64,000 nt of DNA, from the NCBI RefSeq assembly GCF_003570725.1, contig NZ_QWVS01000016.1, forward strand, positions 124,001-188,000. Direction: 5' to 3'. Shown here one piece after another: positions 40,940-51,500 of the stretch; the first letter of the stretch is position 1, and each line of letters begins with the position of its first letter. The notes under the pieces were generated by a model, which was not told where the DNA came from, made no database searches, and saw only the letters and a list, made by a program, of their open reading frames with translations. The position numbers and the translations under genes were made by a program. The DNA is from Peribacillus asahii. GTDB lineage: Bacteria; Bacillota; Bacilli; Bacillales; DSM-1321.

Positions 40940-42487
40940 ATGAATTTATCTGAACAGCTTTATAACACCGCCATAGAAAATGCACAAAAACCTGCTTATT
41001 ATTTTTTAGATCAATCTACTTCGTATGGTGAATTAGATGCTGCGGTGACCAAATTCGCAGATGGCTTACATAAGCTAGGTGTTTCAAAAGGTGACCATGT
41101 TGCTATGCTTTTAGGGAATTCTCCACACTTTATTATTGGGATGTACGGTGCATTACGTGCAGGTGCAACAGTTATTCCAATCAATCCAATTTATACTCCA
41201 GATGAAATTAGTTACATTGTCAATAATGGAGACGCGAAGGTCATCATTGCCCTCGATCGTCTTATTCCAATTTTAGAACAGATAGATTCTCTCCTAACAA
41301 ACGTCGAGCAATATATTATTTGTGAAACAGAGCCCAGTAATGAAGAGGTAAGTAACCGTTTAGTTCCTATTTATTCAAAAATGAAATCGTTTGCAGAAGT
41401 TGTTGCTGCTGGGAACTTGCAATTTAAGGGCCCTGTGCCAGATGAAGACGAGACAGCGCTTATCTTGTATACGTCAGGAACGACAGGAAAGCCGAAAGGA
41501 GCGATGCTGACACATCGGAATCTTTATTCCAATGCGCGAGATGTTGCAGACTATTTAAAAATAGGTGCCAACGATCGTGTCATTACGACGCTGCCGATGT
41601 TTCATGTTTTTAGTTTAACCGTTACTTTAAATGCACCGCTAATAAGTGGAGGAACGTTGTTGATTGTACCGCAGTTTAGTCCGAAGGAAATTTTTAGACT
41701 AAGTCAGGAATATGAAGCAACCGTTTTTGCCGGTGTACCAACTATGTATAATTTCTTATATCAGTATCCGGAAGGAACGGCCGCTCATGTACAGTCTGTT
41801 AAACGTTGGATTTCAGGTGGCTCCCCTATGCCAGTGGCTCTTTTAACATCATTTGAACGGAAGTTTCAGGTGAAGGTTTCAGAAGGGTATGGGTTATCGG
41901 AAGCTTCACCCGTAACATGCTTTAACCCATTAGATCGCCCGGCTAAACCAGGCTCTATTGGCAAGTCGATTTTGAATGTTGAAAATAAAGTCGTTGATGC
42001 ACTTGGAGAGGAAGTACCAGTTGGTCAAGTCGGGGAATTGGTTGTCCGCGGTCCAAATGTGATGAAAGGCTATTATAAAATGCCAGAGGAGTCAAGCGCT
42101 GTATTGAAAGATGGATGGTTATATACCGGTGATTTAGCGCGCATGGATGAGGACGGCTATTTTTATATTGTCGATCGTAAGAAAGAACTCATTATTACTG
42201 GGGGATATAATGTTTATCCGCGCGAGGTAGAGGAAGTACTATTCGCTCACTCGGATGTTATAGAAGCGGCTGCCATTGGCGTACCTGATTCTAATCAAGG
42301 TGAAGTGGTTCATTGTTTTGTAGTGAAAAAAGATCCAACTTTAACAGAGGAAGAATTAAAAGCTTACTGTACGAAACATTTAGCGAAATACAAAGTTCCA
42401 GCTCGTATTACATTTATAGAGGAGCTTCCCAAAAATACAACAGGTAAGATTTTACGGCGTGCATTAAAGACTAAAATGACACAATAA
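40940..42487 (+). CDS. lcfB: long-chain fatty acid-CoA ligase LcfB
   Basis: 515 residues from ATG 40940 (GGAGGGAG site); the upstream ATG at 40901 lies inside the operator. The adenylation motif is LYTSGTTGKPKGA, then GYGLSEASPVT, GWLYTGDLARMDEDGY, VDRKKELIITGGYNVYPREV and the catalytic lysine region KNTTGKILRR. It activates fatty acids for beta-oxidation. The FadR-type box upstream and its place after lplJ fit yhfL (lcfB) of B. subtilis. Confidence 0.93.
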   Translation: MNLSEQLYNTAIENAQKPAYYFLDQSTSYGELDAAVTKFADGLHKLGVSKGDHVAMLLGNSPHFIIGMYGALRAGATVIPINPIYTPDEISYIVNNGDAKVIIALDRLIPILEQIDSLLTNVEQYIICETEPSNEEVSNRLVPIYSKMKSFAEVVAAGNLQFKGPVPDEDETALILYTSGTTGKPKGAMLTHRNLYSNARDVADYLKIGANDRVITTLPMFHVFSLTVTLNAPLISGGTLLIVPQFSPKEIFRLSQEYEATVFAGVPTMYNFLYQYPEGTAAHVQSVKRWISGGSPMPVALLTSFERKFQVKVSEGYGLSEASPVTCFNPLDRPAKPGSIGKSILNVENKVVDALGEEVPVGQVGELVVRGPNVMKGYYKMPEESSAVLKDGWLYTGDLARMDEDGYFYIVDRKKELIITGGYNVYPREVEEVLFAHSDVIEAAAIGVPDSNQGEVVHCFVVKKDPTLTEEELKAYCTKHLAKYKVPARITFIEELPKNTTGKILRRALKTKMTQ

Positions 42488-42658
42488 TCATATAGCTGCC
42501 TGTCCTTTAGAGATTATCGCGATTTTCTTTCGCTATAGTCTCTTTTGTACAAACATTTTCATGTGTGAAATCATAAACTAATGTAAAAAAATAGGGACTT
42601 GATTTCTTGGATAATCCGCGATAAGATAGTAAAAATTTAGTAGTAGGAGGGAGCTTAG

Positions 42659-43186
42659 ATGAGAGAGGTTACTTTATTGCAACTTTACGAACATCCTATT
42701 ACACAAAAGTATTTGAACCGTTCTGGAATGGCGCATGCTATTGCTGTTGCCTACCACGCTTTCCATTTAGCAAAGGAGCATAATGTCGATCCGGACATCG
42801 CTGCGAAAGCTGGGTTTCTTCATGATATGGGTCACTTTACTTGGTACCGTAATGGAAATTGGGATTATGACCTATATCGTCAAAATGATATTCACCCGAT
42901 TAAAGGGGCTGAAAGAGCGCACAAGCTTCTTATTCGACTTGGTGAAAATCCTATTAAAGCAAAAACGATTTCCCTTGCTATTTTATTTCACACCGATTCA
43001 TTTTTACCTTCCAATGATATTGTACGCACCCCATTACAACAGATTGTAAAATGGGCTGATGAGAAAGACGAAGAAGAAGGCGGCAAACATCATTATCGTA
43101 CAATCGATTCACTTCGAGCAAAAGATATGATTATTCGCTTAGACCAATTGATTGATAAAGAAGCAAACAATAAGTTATCATCCTAG
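42659..43186 (+). CDS. HD-domain phosphohydrolase
   Basis: 175 residues. The HD-domain metal site is visible as His26 (GMAHAIAVAYHAF), His55-Asp56 (FLHDMGH), His residues in LFHTDS and a final Asp in VKWADEKDE. Such proteins hydrolyse phosphomonoesters or phosphodiesters, often of nucleotides; the substrate is unknown. AGGAGGGAG precedes ATG 42659. Its stop codon sits in the terminator stem. Confidence 0.82.
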   Translation: MREVTLLQLYEHPITQKYLNRSGMAHAIAVAYHAFHLAKEHNVDPDIAAKAGFLHDMGHFTWYRNGNWDYDLYRQNDIHPIKGAERAHKLLIRLGENPIKAKTISLAILFHTDSFLPSNDIVRTPLQQIVKWADEKDEEEGGKHHYRTIDSLRAKDMIIRLDQLIDKEANNKLSS

Positions 43187-43213
43187 GTGAATAGGATGGT
43201 AGCTTATTTTTTT
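43170..43213 (+). terminator. HD gene terminator
   Basis: AATAAGTTATCATCCTA pairs with TAGGATGGTAGCTTATT (two mismatches) and seven T follow; it includes the end of the gene. Confidence 0.85.
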
Positions 43214-43514
43214 ATGTACAGGCGTTATTATATGACGCTGTTGTTTCTTGGCCCCTGTTTGTATGAGATCCTATCTAAAAATGAATACGGCGAATCGTCC
43301 AGAGTTAATGGTCCTGTTATATTCATTTACGAAACATTGAGGATAAACTGAAATAAAATGTTTATCCATCTGCTTAAGAGGTTAAAGGTTCTAACTTGTC
43401 TAACTTTGCTTACAATATAGTAAATATATTGTTTTTTACGTGGAAAGTATAAGGGCAACTGGGCGTCTAGCTAGAAGGCAGTTAGAGGTAGGTTTCAACT
43501 AAGGGGGAAGGGCG
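43214..43514. other. leader region before yhfN with two inverted repeats
   Basis: GGATAAAC/GTTTATCC (43341-43367) and ACAATATA/TATATTGT (43412-43432, then TTTTT). At 43224-43255 lies a degenerate GTTATTATATGACGCTGTTG stretch resembling other dispersed fragments. No gene is seen. Confidence 0.45.
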
Positions 43515-44777
43515 ATGGCTAGAAAATGGGCAGGCTATGCTGTTATCATTTATTTAGTCTATGTGGCTTGTATGTATGGCTACATTTTTTGGTTTGCGGA
43601 TACATCAATTCCACAAGCTTTAAAAGGGACGGCTGCAGACCCGCAAACCTTTTTAAACGCAAGAGAGCTTGTGTTAAGTGAGGAATACTCCAACATTCGC
43701 AACTTTATTTTTTTAGCTTATACTCCATTTGAATGGCTGATTTATTTTTTCATTTTGCTGTGTGGAGTATCAAGGGTATTTGAGAGATGGGCGGTGTCAA
43801 TTTCTAAATGGAGAGTTGCTCAAACGGGGATCTATTTATTTTGGTTATCGTTGCTTACTTATATTGCTGTATTCCCTATACAATATATTAGCTATACATT
43901 TAGTCGAGCGTATAACATTAATACGCAATCGTTCGGTGCCTGGATGAAGGATGAGATTATTGGATTTTGGATTAACTTTGCTCTCATGTTTCTCATTGTC
44001 TCCGTATTATATTGGTTAATGAAAAAAAGCTCAAAAAAATGGTGGTTATACGCATGGCTTCTCTCGGTTCCGTTTTCTTTTTTGCTTATGTTTGTACAAC
44101 CTGTTTGGATTGATCCACTTTATAATGACTTTTATCCATTAAAAAATAAACAATTAGAGGAAAAGATTTTAACACTCGCTGATCGAGCGGATATTCCGGC
44201 AGAGCATGTGTATGAAGTGAATAAGTCAGAGGAAACGAATGCTTTAAATGCTTATGTGACAGGCGTTGGGGCGAATTCAAGGATTGTTCTTTGGGATACG
44301 ACGTTAAACAAATTACAGGAAGATGAAATTTTATTTATTATGGCGCATGAAATGGCTCATTATGTTGAGAAGCATATTTATATTGGAATTGCAGGCTATT
44401 TAGCTCTAACGTTTGTGGGGCTTTGGCTCATTTCACGACTAATGAATTACATTGTGGAACGCTGGGGGAAACTATTAAAGATTTCTGCTGTTGACACTAT
44501 TAGCTCGCTGCCATTATTTCTATTACTGACTGGTGTCTTACTATTCGCTTCTAATCCTCTTTCGAATTATGTATCGCGTTATCAGGAAACAAGAGCGGAC
44601 CGCTATGCAATTGAAATGACTGGAGACCAAGACGCGGCTATTCATGCTTTTCAAGAATTGACACGTACGGGACTTAGCCAAGTCCATCCGCCTTTACTGA
44701 TTAAATGGCTTCGTTATACACATCCTTCTATGCTTGAGCGAATTTCTACTATTGAGAATTATGATAAGGATGAATAA
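43515..44777 (+). CDS. yhfN: YhfN, M48-family membrane metalloprotease
   Basis: 420 residues. The zinc motif HEMAH is at 278-282 and the third ligand glutamate lies in ETRADRYAIEM. Membrane helices lie at about 6-28, 65-90, 105-125, 150-170, 180-198, 290-310 and 330-350. This is the CAAX prenyl protease 1 (Ste24)-like plan, and YhfN of B. subtilis belongs here. Substrates unknown. AAGGGGGAAGGG precedes ATG 43515. Confidence 0.92.
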   Translation: MARKWAGYAVIIYLVYVACMYGYIFWFADTSIPQALKGTAADPQTFLNARELVLSEEYSNIRNFIFLAYTPFEWLIYFFILLCGVSRVFERWAVSISKWRVAQTGIYLFWLSLLTYIAVFPIQYISYTFSRAYNINTQSFGAWMKDEIIGFWINFALMFLIVSVLYWLMKKSSKKWWLYAWLLSVPFSFLLMFVQPVWIDPLYNDFYPLKNKQLEEKILTLADRADIPAEHVYEVNKSEETNALNAYVTGVGANSRIVLWDTTLNKLQEDEILFIMAHEMAHYVEKHIYIGIAGYLALTFVGLWLISRLMNYIVERWGKLLKISAVDTISSLPLFLLLTGVLLFASNPLSNYVSRYQETRADRYAIEMTGDQDAAIHAFQELTRTGLSQVHPPLLIKWLRYTHPSMLERISTIENYDKDE

Positions 44778-44779
44778 GA

Positions 44780-44812
44780 GTCGGCTGCTAATGCAGCTGG
44801 CTTTTTTGTTTG
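44780..44812 (+). terminator. yhfN terminator
   Basis: AGTC-GGCTGC pairs with GCAGCT-GGCT (small mismatch), followed by TTTTTT. Confidence 0.75.
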
Positions 44813-44954
44813 GATATCTAAAAAGTGTAAATGTTTAGAAAAAACTTTTATTTTTGGTAACATATGATTCTTGACTATAATGAATACAACTTTTACCGCA
44901 GATTAACAGTAAGGAAAGAACTTGATTGTTAGAAAGAAATAAAGGAGAAGGAGT

Positions 44955-45764
44955 ATGCGTAATATAGTATCGATTATTGTAGGTTCAGTCATTGTGGCGT
45001 TGGCATTTAATTTATTTTTAATTCCTCATCAAATATTGAGCAGCGGCTTGGGTGGAATTGCTATGATGTTGGGAATCATCACACCTATTAACACGGGAAT
45101 TTTAAACTTTTTATTAAATTTACCTTTATTAATTATTGGTGTTTTAAAATTAGGAAAACAATTTATTTGCTATACGATTCTATCGGTTGTTGTATTATCC
45201 GTTAGCTTATATGTGATTCCAGTTGAAGCGATTTCAACAGACCAGTTTCTATCTTGTTTATTTGGCGGCGTGATATCGGGCCTTGGAGTTGCCATTATTT
45301 TCAGAGCATCGGGTTCTTCTGGCGGTTTTGATATTTTGGCCATGTTACTTACAAAAAAACGGGATTTCCCGCTTGGAACGTTACTTTCCGTGATGAATGC
45401 GATTGTGGTGGTGATTTCCGGTTTTATTTTTGACTGGAATTCTGCTTTACTCACATTAGTAGGGATTTATGCTGCTGGTAAGGTTATTGATACGATTCAT
45501 ACGAGTCATATTAAATTAACGTTACTGATTGTGACGAAAAAAGGCGAGGAAGTGAAATCGGAACTATTAGCCAATCTATATCGGGGGATTACCATCATAG
45601 ATGGAGAAGGAGCTTATTCTGGCAACAAACAAAAAGTGTTAATGACTGTTATTACACGCTATCAATTAGCAGAGGTAAAGGCAATCCTGAATAAAGTCGA
45701 TCAGAATGCGTTTGTAAATATTACACAAACAACAGAAGTAATCGGATTTTTCCATCGAGGGTGA
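44955..45764 (+). CDS. YitT-family membrane protein
   Basis: 269 residues. Five membrane helices span 1-170, with FRASGSSGGFDILAML (YitT/DUF161 hallmark), and a C-terminal DUF2179 domain of about 80 residues (GITIIDGEGAYSGNKQKVLM, key G.GAYS...K..L). Bacillus has several paralogues (YitT, YpjC, YqfU, YvjA) and I cannot tell which this is. Transport is suspected but unproven. AAAGGAGAAGGAG precedes ATG 44955. Confidence 0.88.
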   Translation: MRNIVSIIVGSVIVALAFNLFLIPHQILSSGLGGIAMMLGIITPINTGILNFLLNLPLLIIGVLKLGKQFICYTILSVVVLSVSLYVIPVEAISTDQFLSCLFGGVISGLGVAIIFRASGSSGGFDILAMLLTKKRDFPLGTLLSVMNAIVVVISGFIFDWNSALLTLVGIYAAGKVIDTIHTSHIKLTLLIVTKKGEEVKSELLANLYRGITIIDGEGAYSGNKQKVLMTVITRYQLAEVKAILNKVDQNAFVNITQTTEVIGFFHRG

Positions 45765-45805
45765 AGGGAAATGTTCCTCTTCGATAGGATTAATCTGTCA
45801 TAAGT

Positions 45806-45833
45806 AAAGCCTCCCAAAATAATGGGAGGCTTT
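45806..45833. terminator. terminator after YitT gene
   Basis: AAAGCCTCCCA pairs perfectly with TGGGAGGCTTT with a 6-nt loop. The T run is short on both strands. Confidence 0.75.
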
Positions 45834-45929
45834 GTCAAAAAAAACATGTTCAACCTGTTTTGCTGTCTAGTTCCACCGGATAGATAACTGTGAGAAAGAT
45901 TGGTAATCTGAACGATTGGTTCGCTTTTT

Positions 45930-46166
45930 TTAATTGCCAAATAGTTTCATTAATTCTTTCATTTCAGTGCTTAATTGTAAAAATAACGGTTTGTCTTTAT
46001 TGTCAAGGGCATTGTCAATTTGCTGAGCCAGCTTGTTTCTCTTCCTCTTAAGGATGGCTTCACGAATAATCATCTCAATGAGTATTTCCTGCATCGTTTC
46101 ATTTTTCTTGGCTTTTTTCGTCGAGTGAGCCTTTACCAATTCTGAATAGGATTTGTCATTTTTCAT
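45930..46166 (-). CDS. IDEAL-domain protein
   Basis: 78 residues. The C-terminal half IDNALDNKDKPLFLQLSTEM matches the IDEAL domain (I/D-x-ALD-xKD-x-x-F-x-x-LS-x-E). The N-terminal half is basic and polar (HSTKKAKKNE). The IDEAL domain occurs in short Firmicute proteins and at the end of YpiB and ComK-region proteins; function unknown. AGGGGTGA precedes ATG 46166. It is divergent from comK. Confidence 0.8.
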   Translation of the reverse strand: MKNDKSYSELVKAHSTKKAKKNETMQEILIEMIIREAILKRKRNKLAQQIDNALDNKDKPLFLQLSTEMKELMKLFGN

Positions 46167-46467
46167 TGGAAATCACCCCTGCCCTTTTTATTAATATATG
46201 AGTGCTTATGCTATAAAAGTAGTATGATTTTTTAAAAAATTAAATTAATTTTGACGTATGTATATAAATCAACGGTGCATGTAAATAAATATTCTTATGT
46301 CGGTTTAACAAGTTGAATATATATAGTTATGGAATTGTGTCGATAAGTGAAGTGTTCCGTAGTAATAGTTAATTTTTGAATATTTTGTGAAAACAATACT
46401 TTATACCTATGTATATGGTATGATTAGGGCAAGTTTTGGATTTATTCATTAAGAAGGGGGAAACGAT
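46167..46467. promoter_or_regulatory. comK upstream region
   Basis: A 300-base AT-rich divergent region. GAAAACAATACTTTA near 46388-46402 resembles a ComK box (AAAA-N5-TTTT) with one deviation, and A- and T-tracts recur. The length is similar to regulated comK promoters. The exact promoter was not resolved. Confidence 0.4.
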
Positions 46468-47040
46468 ATGGAACATACTCAAAACAATTTAAGAGAAGAG
46501 TATACAGTGACACCTTATACGCTTGCTCTGTTACCTGTTCAAGATGGAGATAAAGTATATTCGCGGATTATTGAATTAGAAGGTGAATTTATTTGTCCCC
46601 TTAAGCCAACGGATATTATTAAGAAAAGTTGTGAATATTTGGGGGTGAGTTATGAAGGCAGGAGGTCAGGAACAAAGAAAGTAACAGGTTTTACACATAA
46701 AGCTCCGATTACGATTGATCCTTCTGGCTCGCTTTTCTTCTTTCCAACTGCCTCTCCTTTACGTCCTCAATGTATTTGGTTGGCACATGATCATATTCTG
46801 TCATCTACTCGCCTAGACTCCAAACAAACTACAGTTGTTCTTCGTAATAAACAAAGTATAGTTGTTAATATATCAATCAGCTCATTTAAGACACAACTGC
46901 ATCGAACAGCCTTTTTGAAAACGAAGCTCCTTCCACGGCTAGAGGAAATACAAAGAATGCTACAAGATTTAGCTAATCAGTTAGACTGGGCACAAACTGC
47001 CGAAGGACCATCCAAGTATACTTTATTGCGCCGGACTTGA
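46468..47040 (+). CDS. comK: competence transcription factor ComK
   Basis: 190 residues (B. subtilis ComK 192). Conserved stretches include EYTVTPYTLALLPVQDGDKV, CEYLGVSYEGRRSGTKKVTG, LFFFPTASPLRPQCIWLAHDHI (23 residues; key PT.SP....CIW..H.HI) and VNISISSFKTQLHRTAFL. ComK binds minor-groove AT boxes and switches on DNA uptake genes. GGGGGAAA precedes ATG 46468. Its last 18 bases overlap yhjD on the other strand. Confidence 0.95.
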   Translation: MEHTQNNLREEYTVTPYTLALLPVQDGDKVYSRIIELEGEFICPLKPTDIIKKSCEYLGVSYEGRRSGTKKVTGFTHKAPITIDPSGSLFFFPTASPLRPQCIWLAHDHILSSTRLDSKQTTVVLRNKQSIVVNISISSFKTQLHRTAFLKTKLLPRLEEIQRMLQDLANQLDWAQTAEGPSKYTLLRRT

Positions 47041-47421
47041 GTCAGCGGATGGGCTAACAGAATAAGGGTTTTTTTGAAAGAAGTAATACGTCAGTAAGTT
47101 TTCTGTTTGTTTTTTGAGGCGGGGATTGAAATAATTATGGCGTTCTTCCTGCCCTTTATAGGTGAAGCGGTACATCGTAAATGTTTCATCTCTCTTTACT
47201 TCGTTAACTGTAATCTCCTCATGCTGTAAATAGGTAAGAACGGCTACTAGGTCTCGTTCTACTTTTTTGAAAACGTCTTTTATGAGATCCTGATAAGGTC
47301 TTTTTAACTTCAATTCGCTTGTTTCGATGATTTGTAAATCCCTCTTTAGAATCTTTAGTACCATTGGCAAATAAATGGCTTGTTCAATCATTGTTTGAGC
47401 CTGTTTTGTCACACGAGCCAT
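47023..47421 (-). CDS. yhjD: YhjD-family sporulation protein
   Basis: 132 residues, soluble and helical: MARVTKQAQTMIEQAIYLPM at the start, then a middle with LIKDVFKKVERDLVAVLTYL and a basic, aromatic end (ERHNYFNPRLKKQTENLLTY, key parts). This matches YhjD of Bacillus by recall, a mother-cell sporulation gene. AAGGAG precedes the ATG at 47421. It overlaps the 3' end of comK by 18 bases in convergent orientation. Confidence 0.8.
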   Translation of the reverse strand: MARVTKQAQTMIEQAIYLPMVLKILKRDLQIIETSELKLKRPYQDLIKDVFKKVERDLVAVLTYLQHEEITVNEVKRDETFTMYRFTYKGQEERHNYFNPRLKKQTENLLTYYFFQKNPYSVSPSADSSPAQ

Positions 47422-47669
47422 TGTTCAATCTCCTTTCTCTCTATATAATATTTGGTTATTTTTGGAACGTTCGTTCTATTTTAAATGATGAAGTTTTATT
47501 ATGCAAGGCCTCTTTCCCGATTACATACATAGATTATGGAATCTGAAAAACAGGAATGTTATGATAAAGAAAAAGGGACGATATTTGCCTTTTAAGAAGA
47601 GTGTTATATATGTGAAATAATGAGAGTACATAGAGAATGGCTACGTAACTTGATATGAGGGAGATTGTT

Positions 47670-48284
47670 ATGGATTTTGAAGCATTACGGGAATGGCTGA
47701 CGCTTGAAAACATATTAGACATTATGCAGCAATATCAATCGTTAGGACCTATTGCGGGCATTGTATTGCCATTGTTAGAAGCGTTTTTACCTTTTTTACC
47801 TTTATTTATTTTTGTCATGGCCAATGCAACAGCCTTTGGGTTGTGGTGGGGATTTTTATTTTCTTGGCTTGGGGCGGTCATAGGTGCTTTTCTTGTTTTT
47901 TTAGTTGTTCGGAAATTTGGCCAAGCAAGATTTTTTCATTTTTTGCAACAACATAAGCAAGTTCAAAAACTTATGAACTGGGTTGAAAATCATGGATTTA
48001 GTCCATTGTTTTTAATGCTTTGTTTTCCTTTTACACCGTCAGCGATTGTAAATATTGTTGCGGGCCTTTCGAAAGTAAGCCTATGGCAATATGCTTTAGC
48101 AGTTATAGCGGGAAAGATGGTCATGATTTTTACCATTAGTTTCATTGGGTACGACATTCCCTCCTTGATTCATCAACCGGTTCGAACCGTGATTGTATTG
48201 ATTGTTATTTTTATTCTTTGGTATGTCGGGAAAAGGATTGAGCGTCATTTAGATAAAAATATGAAACGAGAAAGAGGATATTAG
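47670..48284 (+). CDS. yhjE: YhjE, TVP38/TMEM64 (VTT-domain) membrane protein
   Basis: 204 residues from ATG 47670 (GAGGGAG site); the ATG at 47655 would place that site inside. About six membrane helices. The VTT-domain region runs from FVMANATAFGLWWGFLFSWLG (21 residues; key ANA.G...G......G) to FPFTPSAIVNIVAGLSKVSL and the conserved AGK helix start. Members act in membrane lipid transport or scrambling. B. subtilis yhjE has the same neighbours comK and yhjD. Confidence 0.85.
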   Translation: MDFEALREWLTLENILDIMQQYQSLGPIAGIVLPLLEAFLPFLPLFIFVMANATAFGLWWGFLFSWLGAVIGAFLVFLVVRKFGQARFFHFLQQHKQVQKLMNWVENHGFSPLFLMLCFPFTPSAIVNIVAGLSKVSLWQYALAVIAGKMVMIFTISFIGYDIPSLIHQPVRTVIVLIVIFILWYVGKRIERHLDKNMKRERGY

Positions 48285-48288
48285 AAAA

Positions 48289-48331
48289 GAGTCGTTCGGT
48301 TATATACAGAAAACCGAACGACTTATTTTTT
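48289..48331 (+). terminator. yhjE terminator
   Basis: AGTCGTTCGGTT pairs perfectly with AACCGAACGACT; TATTTTTT follows. Confidence 0.9.
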
Positions 48332-48539
48332 GCGTTGTCAAACAACGTTGTTGATAATATCAGCAGCGTTATATAACCAACCTAGTTTTAAAATGCGAAC
48401 GTATGATTGTATTGTGGGATGTGGATGCACTATAATACAAGTAGAAAAAATGGAAAATGAAATCGACATAGACAAGTCGGTTTTTCTGTTATCATAGATA
48501 GTACATTAAAATTTTTTGTAGAAAAAGGAGGGACAGCAG

Positions 48540-51500
48540 GTGACGCTTCGTTTTTTATTGGGGAGATCCGGGACCGGGAAAACGTCTTTTATGTTAGACG
48601 AAATTCGAAGTACATTAGCTCATCATCCAGAAGGGAATCCTATTATTTATCTTGTTCCTGATCAGATGACATTTTTGTCTGAATATAAATTAATTAAGAC
48701 ACCAGGACTTGAAGGAATGATTCGAGCTCAGGTGTTCAGCTTTAGTCGACTTGCTTGGCGCGTCCTTCAGGAAACAGGAGGAATGAGCCGTATTCACTTA
48801 GATAGCGTAGGGGTGAATATGCTTATTCGTAAAATTATGGAGGAAAAGAAAGAAGAGCTGAAGGTATTTCGACGCTCTGCAGACAAGCAAGGGTTTGTTA
48901 CGCAAATGGAGCAGATGCTCGTTGAATTTAAGCGCTGTTGTATACAGCCGGAACAATTGCAAAGTTTTTTAGAACAGTCAACTGCAACAAGCGGTGTCAT
49001 TCAAGATAAATTACATGATTTAGAAGTAATTTATCAATCGTTTGAAGAGAAATTGATGGGCAAATACCTTCAATCCGAGGATTACTTTACGCTATTGATT
49101 GAAAAACTAGCAGATTCTGCTTATATCGCGAATGCACAAATTTATGTCGATGGCTTTTATAGTTTGACTCAACAAGAGCTGCTTATTCTTGAAGAAATGA
49201 TGAAAAGAGGTTGCTCTGTTACGGTCGCTTTAACGCTAGATCGACCTTATCCATCGCTGCCGCCGGATCCTCTAGAGCTGTTTAGACAAACCGGGACAAC
49301 GTATTATGAAATTTATCAAACAGCGCTTCGATTAGGCGTGCCGATTGAAGAAGATAAGGTCTTCACAGAAGTTGGTCGCTTTAGTGAAAATCCTGCATTA
49401 AAGCATTTGGAGCAGCATTTTGCAGTGCGGCCTGTTCGTCCATATGAGAGTCCAGCAAACGTAATCGTGTCGCAGGCGGTCAATCGACGTGCCGAAGTGG
49501 AGGGGATTGCGAGAACAATTGTGAAGCTCGTTCGGGATGAGGAGTACCGCTTTAGAGATATTGCCGTTTTAATGCGAAATGGCGAGGCTTATCGAGATAT
49601 TATTCAAACTGTTTTTCGAGACTATGAGATTCCGCTTTTTATAGATTCTAAACGCAAGATGTTACATCATCCTCTTATTGAACTTATTCGTTCGACATTA
49701 GACATTTTGACAAGCAATTGGCGTTATGAACCGGTATTTCAGGCGATTAAGACGGAATTGCTTTTTCCAGCAGAGAAGAATAGCGACTTGATGCGTGAAC
49801 AGGTCGATCGTCTGGAGAATTATGTGTTATCCCGGGGGATTAAAGGGGAGAAATGGACATCAAAAGAGAGATGGACCTATCGTCGTTTTCGTGGTTTAGA
49901 GCTTGAGGAACGATCCCAGACGGATAAAGAAAGGCAAATAGAAGAAGAACTAAATGAGCTGAAGCAATGGTTTACTGCACCAATCCTAACGTTATCAAGT
50001 CGGATAAATCGAGCGGAAACTGCAAGAGAATTATCCGAGGCGCTTTATTTATATTTAGAAGATATCCGTGCCGCAGAGCAATTAGAAAAATTAAGACAAG
50101 CAGCTGAAGAAGCAGGCGATTTAGTCGCAGCACGAGAACATGAGCAAGCATGGAATGCGGTCATTGATTTACTCGATCAGTTTGTCGAGCTGTTAAGTGA
50201 AGAACGGATGTCATTAAAAGCATTTGCCCTCATTATTGAAGCAGGGCTTGATTCATTGAATTTTTCATTAGTTCCGCAGGCGATGGATCAAGTAATTATC
50301 GCCAACTTAGATTTATCTCGTTTAGATGATGTAAAAGCAGCCTTTATTATTGGATTAAACGATGGAGTGTTACCAGGAAAGGCGGCTGCTGAAGGAATTT
50401 TTTCCGATCAGGATAGAGAGATGTTGCTTGCAAACGGTCTGGAAGTGGCGCCAAGCTCAAAGATTCGGTTATTAGATGAGGAGTTTATTGCGTATAAGGC
50501 CTTTAGTACTCCTTCTCATTTGCTTTACGTATCTTATCCGTTAGCGGATGAGGAAGGGAAAGCATTATTACCGTCTTCTTATATAAAGCGTATTTCTGAT
50601 GTTATTCCTCATATTCATACTAATTTGTACAGCAACGATTCTTTTGATGGATCTCCAACTGAGCAAGCTGATTTTATTGTGAATATGGAAGTCGCTTTAT
50701 CTCATTTAACGTCACAATTACAGCTTAAGAAACGGAACTACCCAATGCATCCGTTATGGTGGGATGTTTATAATGCATTGATGGATGATGAAGATATGAA
50801 ATTCGAGACATCGCGTGTGCTATCGAGTCTCTTCTATGAAAATCAAGCTAAGAAGCTATCGTCAGAAACAACGAAACAATTATATGGCGAAAGTATTATG
50901 ACGAGTGTTTCTCGAATGGAGATGTTTAATAGCTGCCCATTTTCTCATTTTGCGGCACATGGATTAAAGCTGCGTGAGCGGCAAGTTTTTAGACTGGATG
51001 CACCTGATATTGGGGAAATGTTCCACGGAGCGTTGAAGATCATTTCTGATTATCTATATGAACATGCTATTTCATGGGCAGCATTGACGAAAGATCAATG
51101 CTTAACGCTAGCGAGAAAAGCTGTGGAGACGCTCGCTCCTAAATTACAAAATCAAATTTTGCTTAGCTCTAACCGCCATCATTATTTAAAAAGAAAATTA
51201 GAGCAGGTTATTGGCCGGGCTTCCATTGTGTTAAGTGAACAAGCGAAATTAAGCGGCTTTGCTCCAATTGGTTTAGAGTTAGGATTCGGGAAAAATGAAA
51301 CGTTGCCGCCCCTTTCATTTTCATTGCAAAATGGGACGAAGATGGAATTGATCGGCCGAATTGACCGCGTGGATAAAGCCGAAGAGAGTAACGGCATTTT
51401 CTTACGTGTATTGGATTATAAGTCTAGTGAGAAAGATTTAAGCTTAACAGAAGTGTATTACGGCTTAGCGTTACAAATGTTAACTTACCTTGATATTGTG

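Noticed and set aside
48339-48377. AACAACGTTGTT palindrome after yhjE as an operator
   Set aside because: It lies just downstream of a terminator and far before addB; it is better seen as part of a degenerate repeat fragment.
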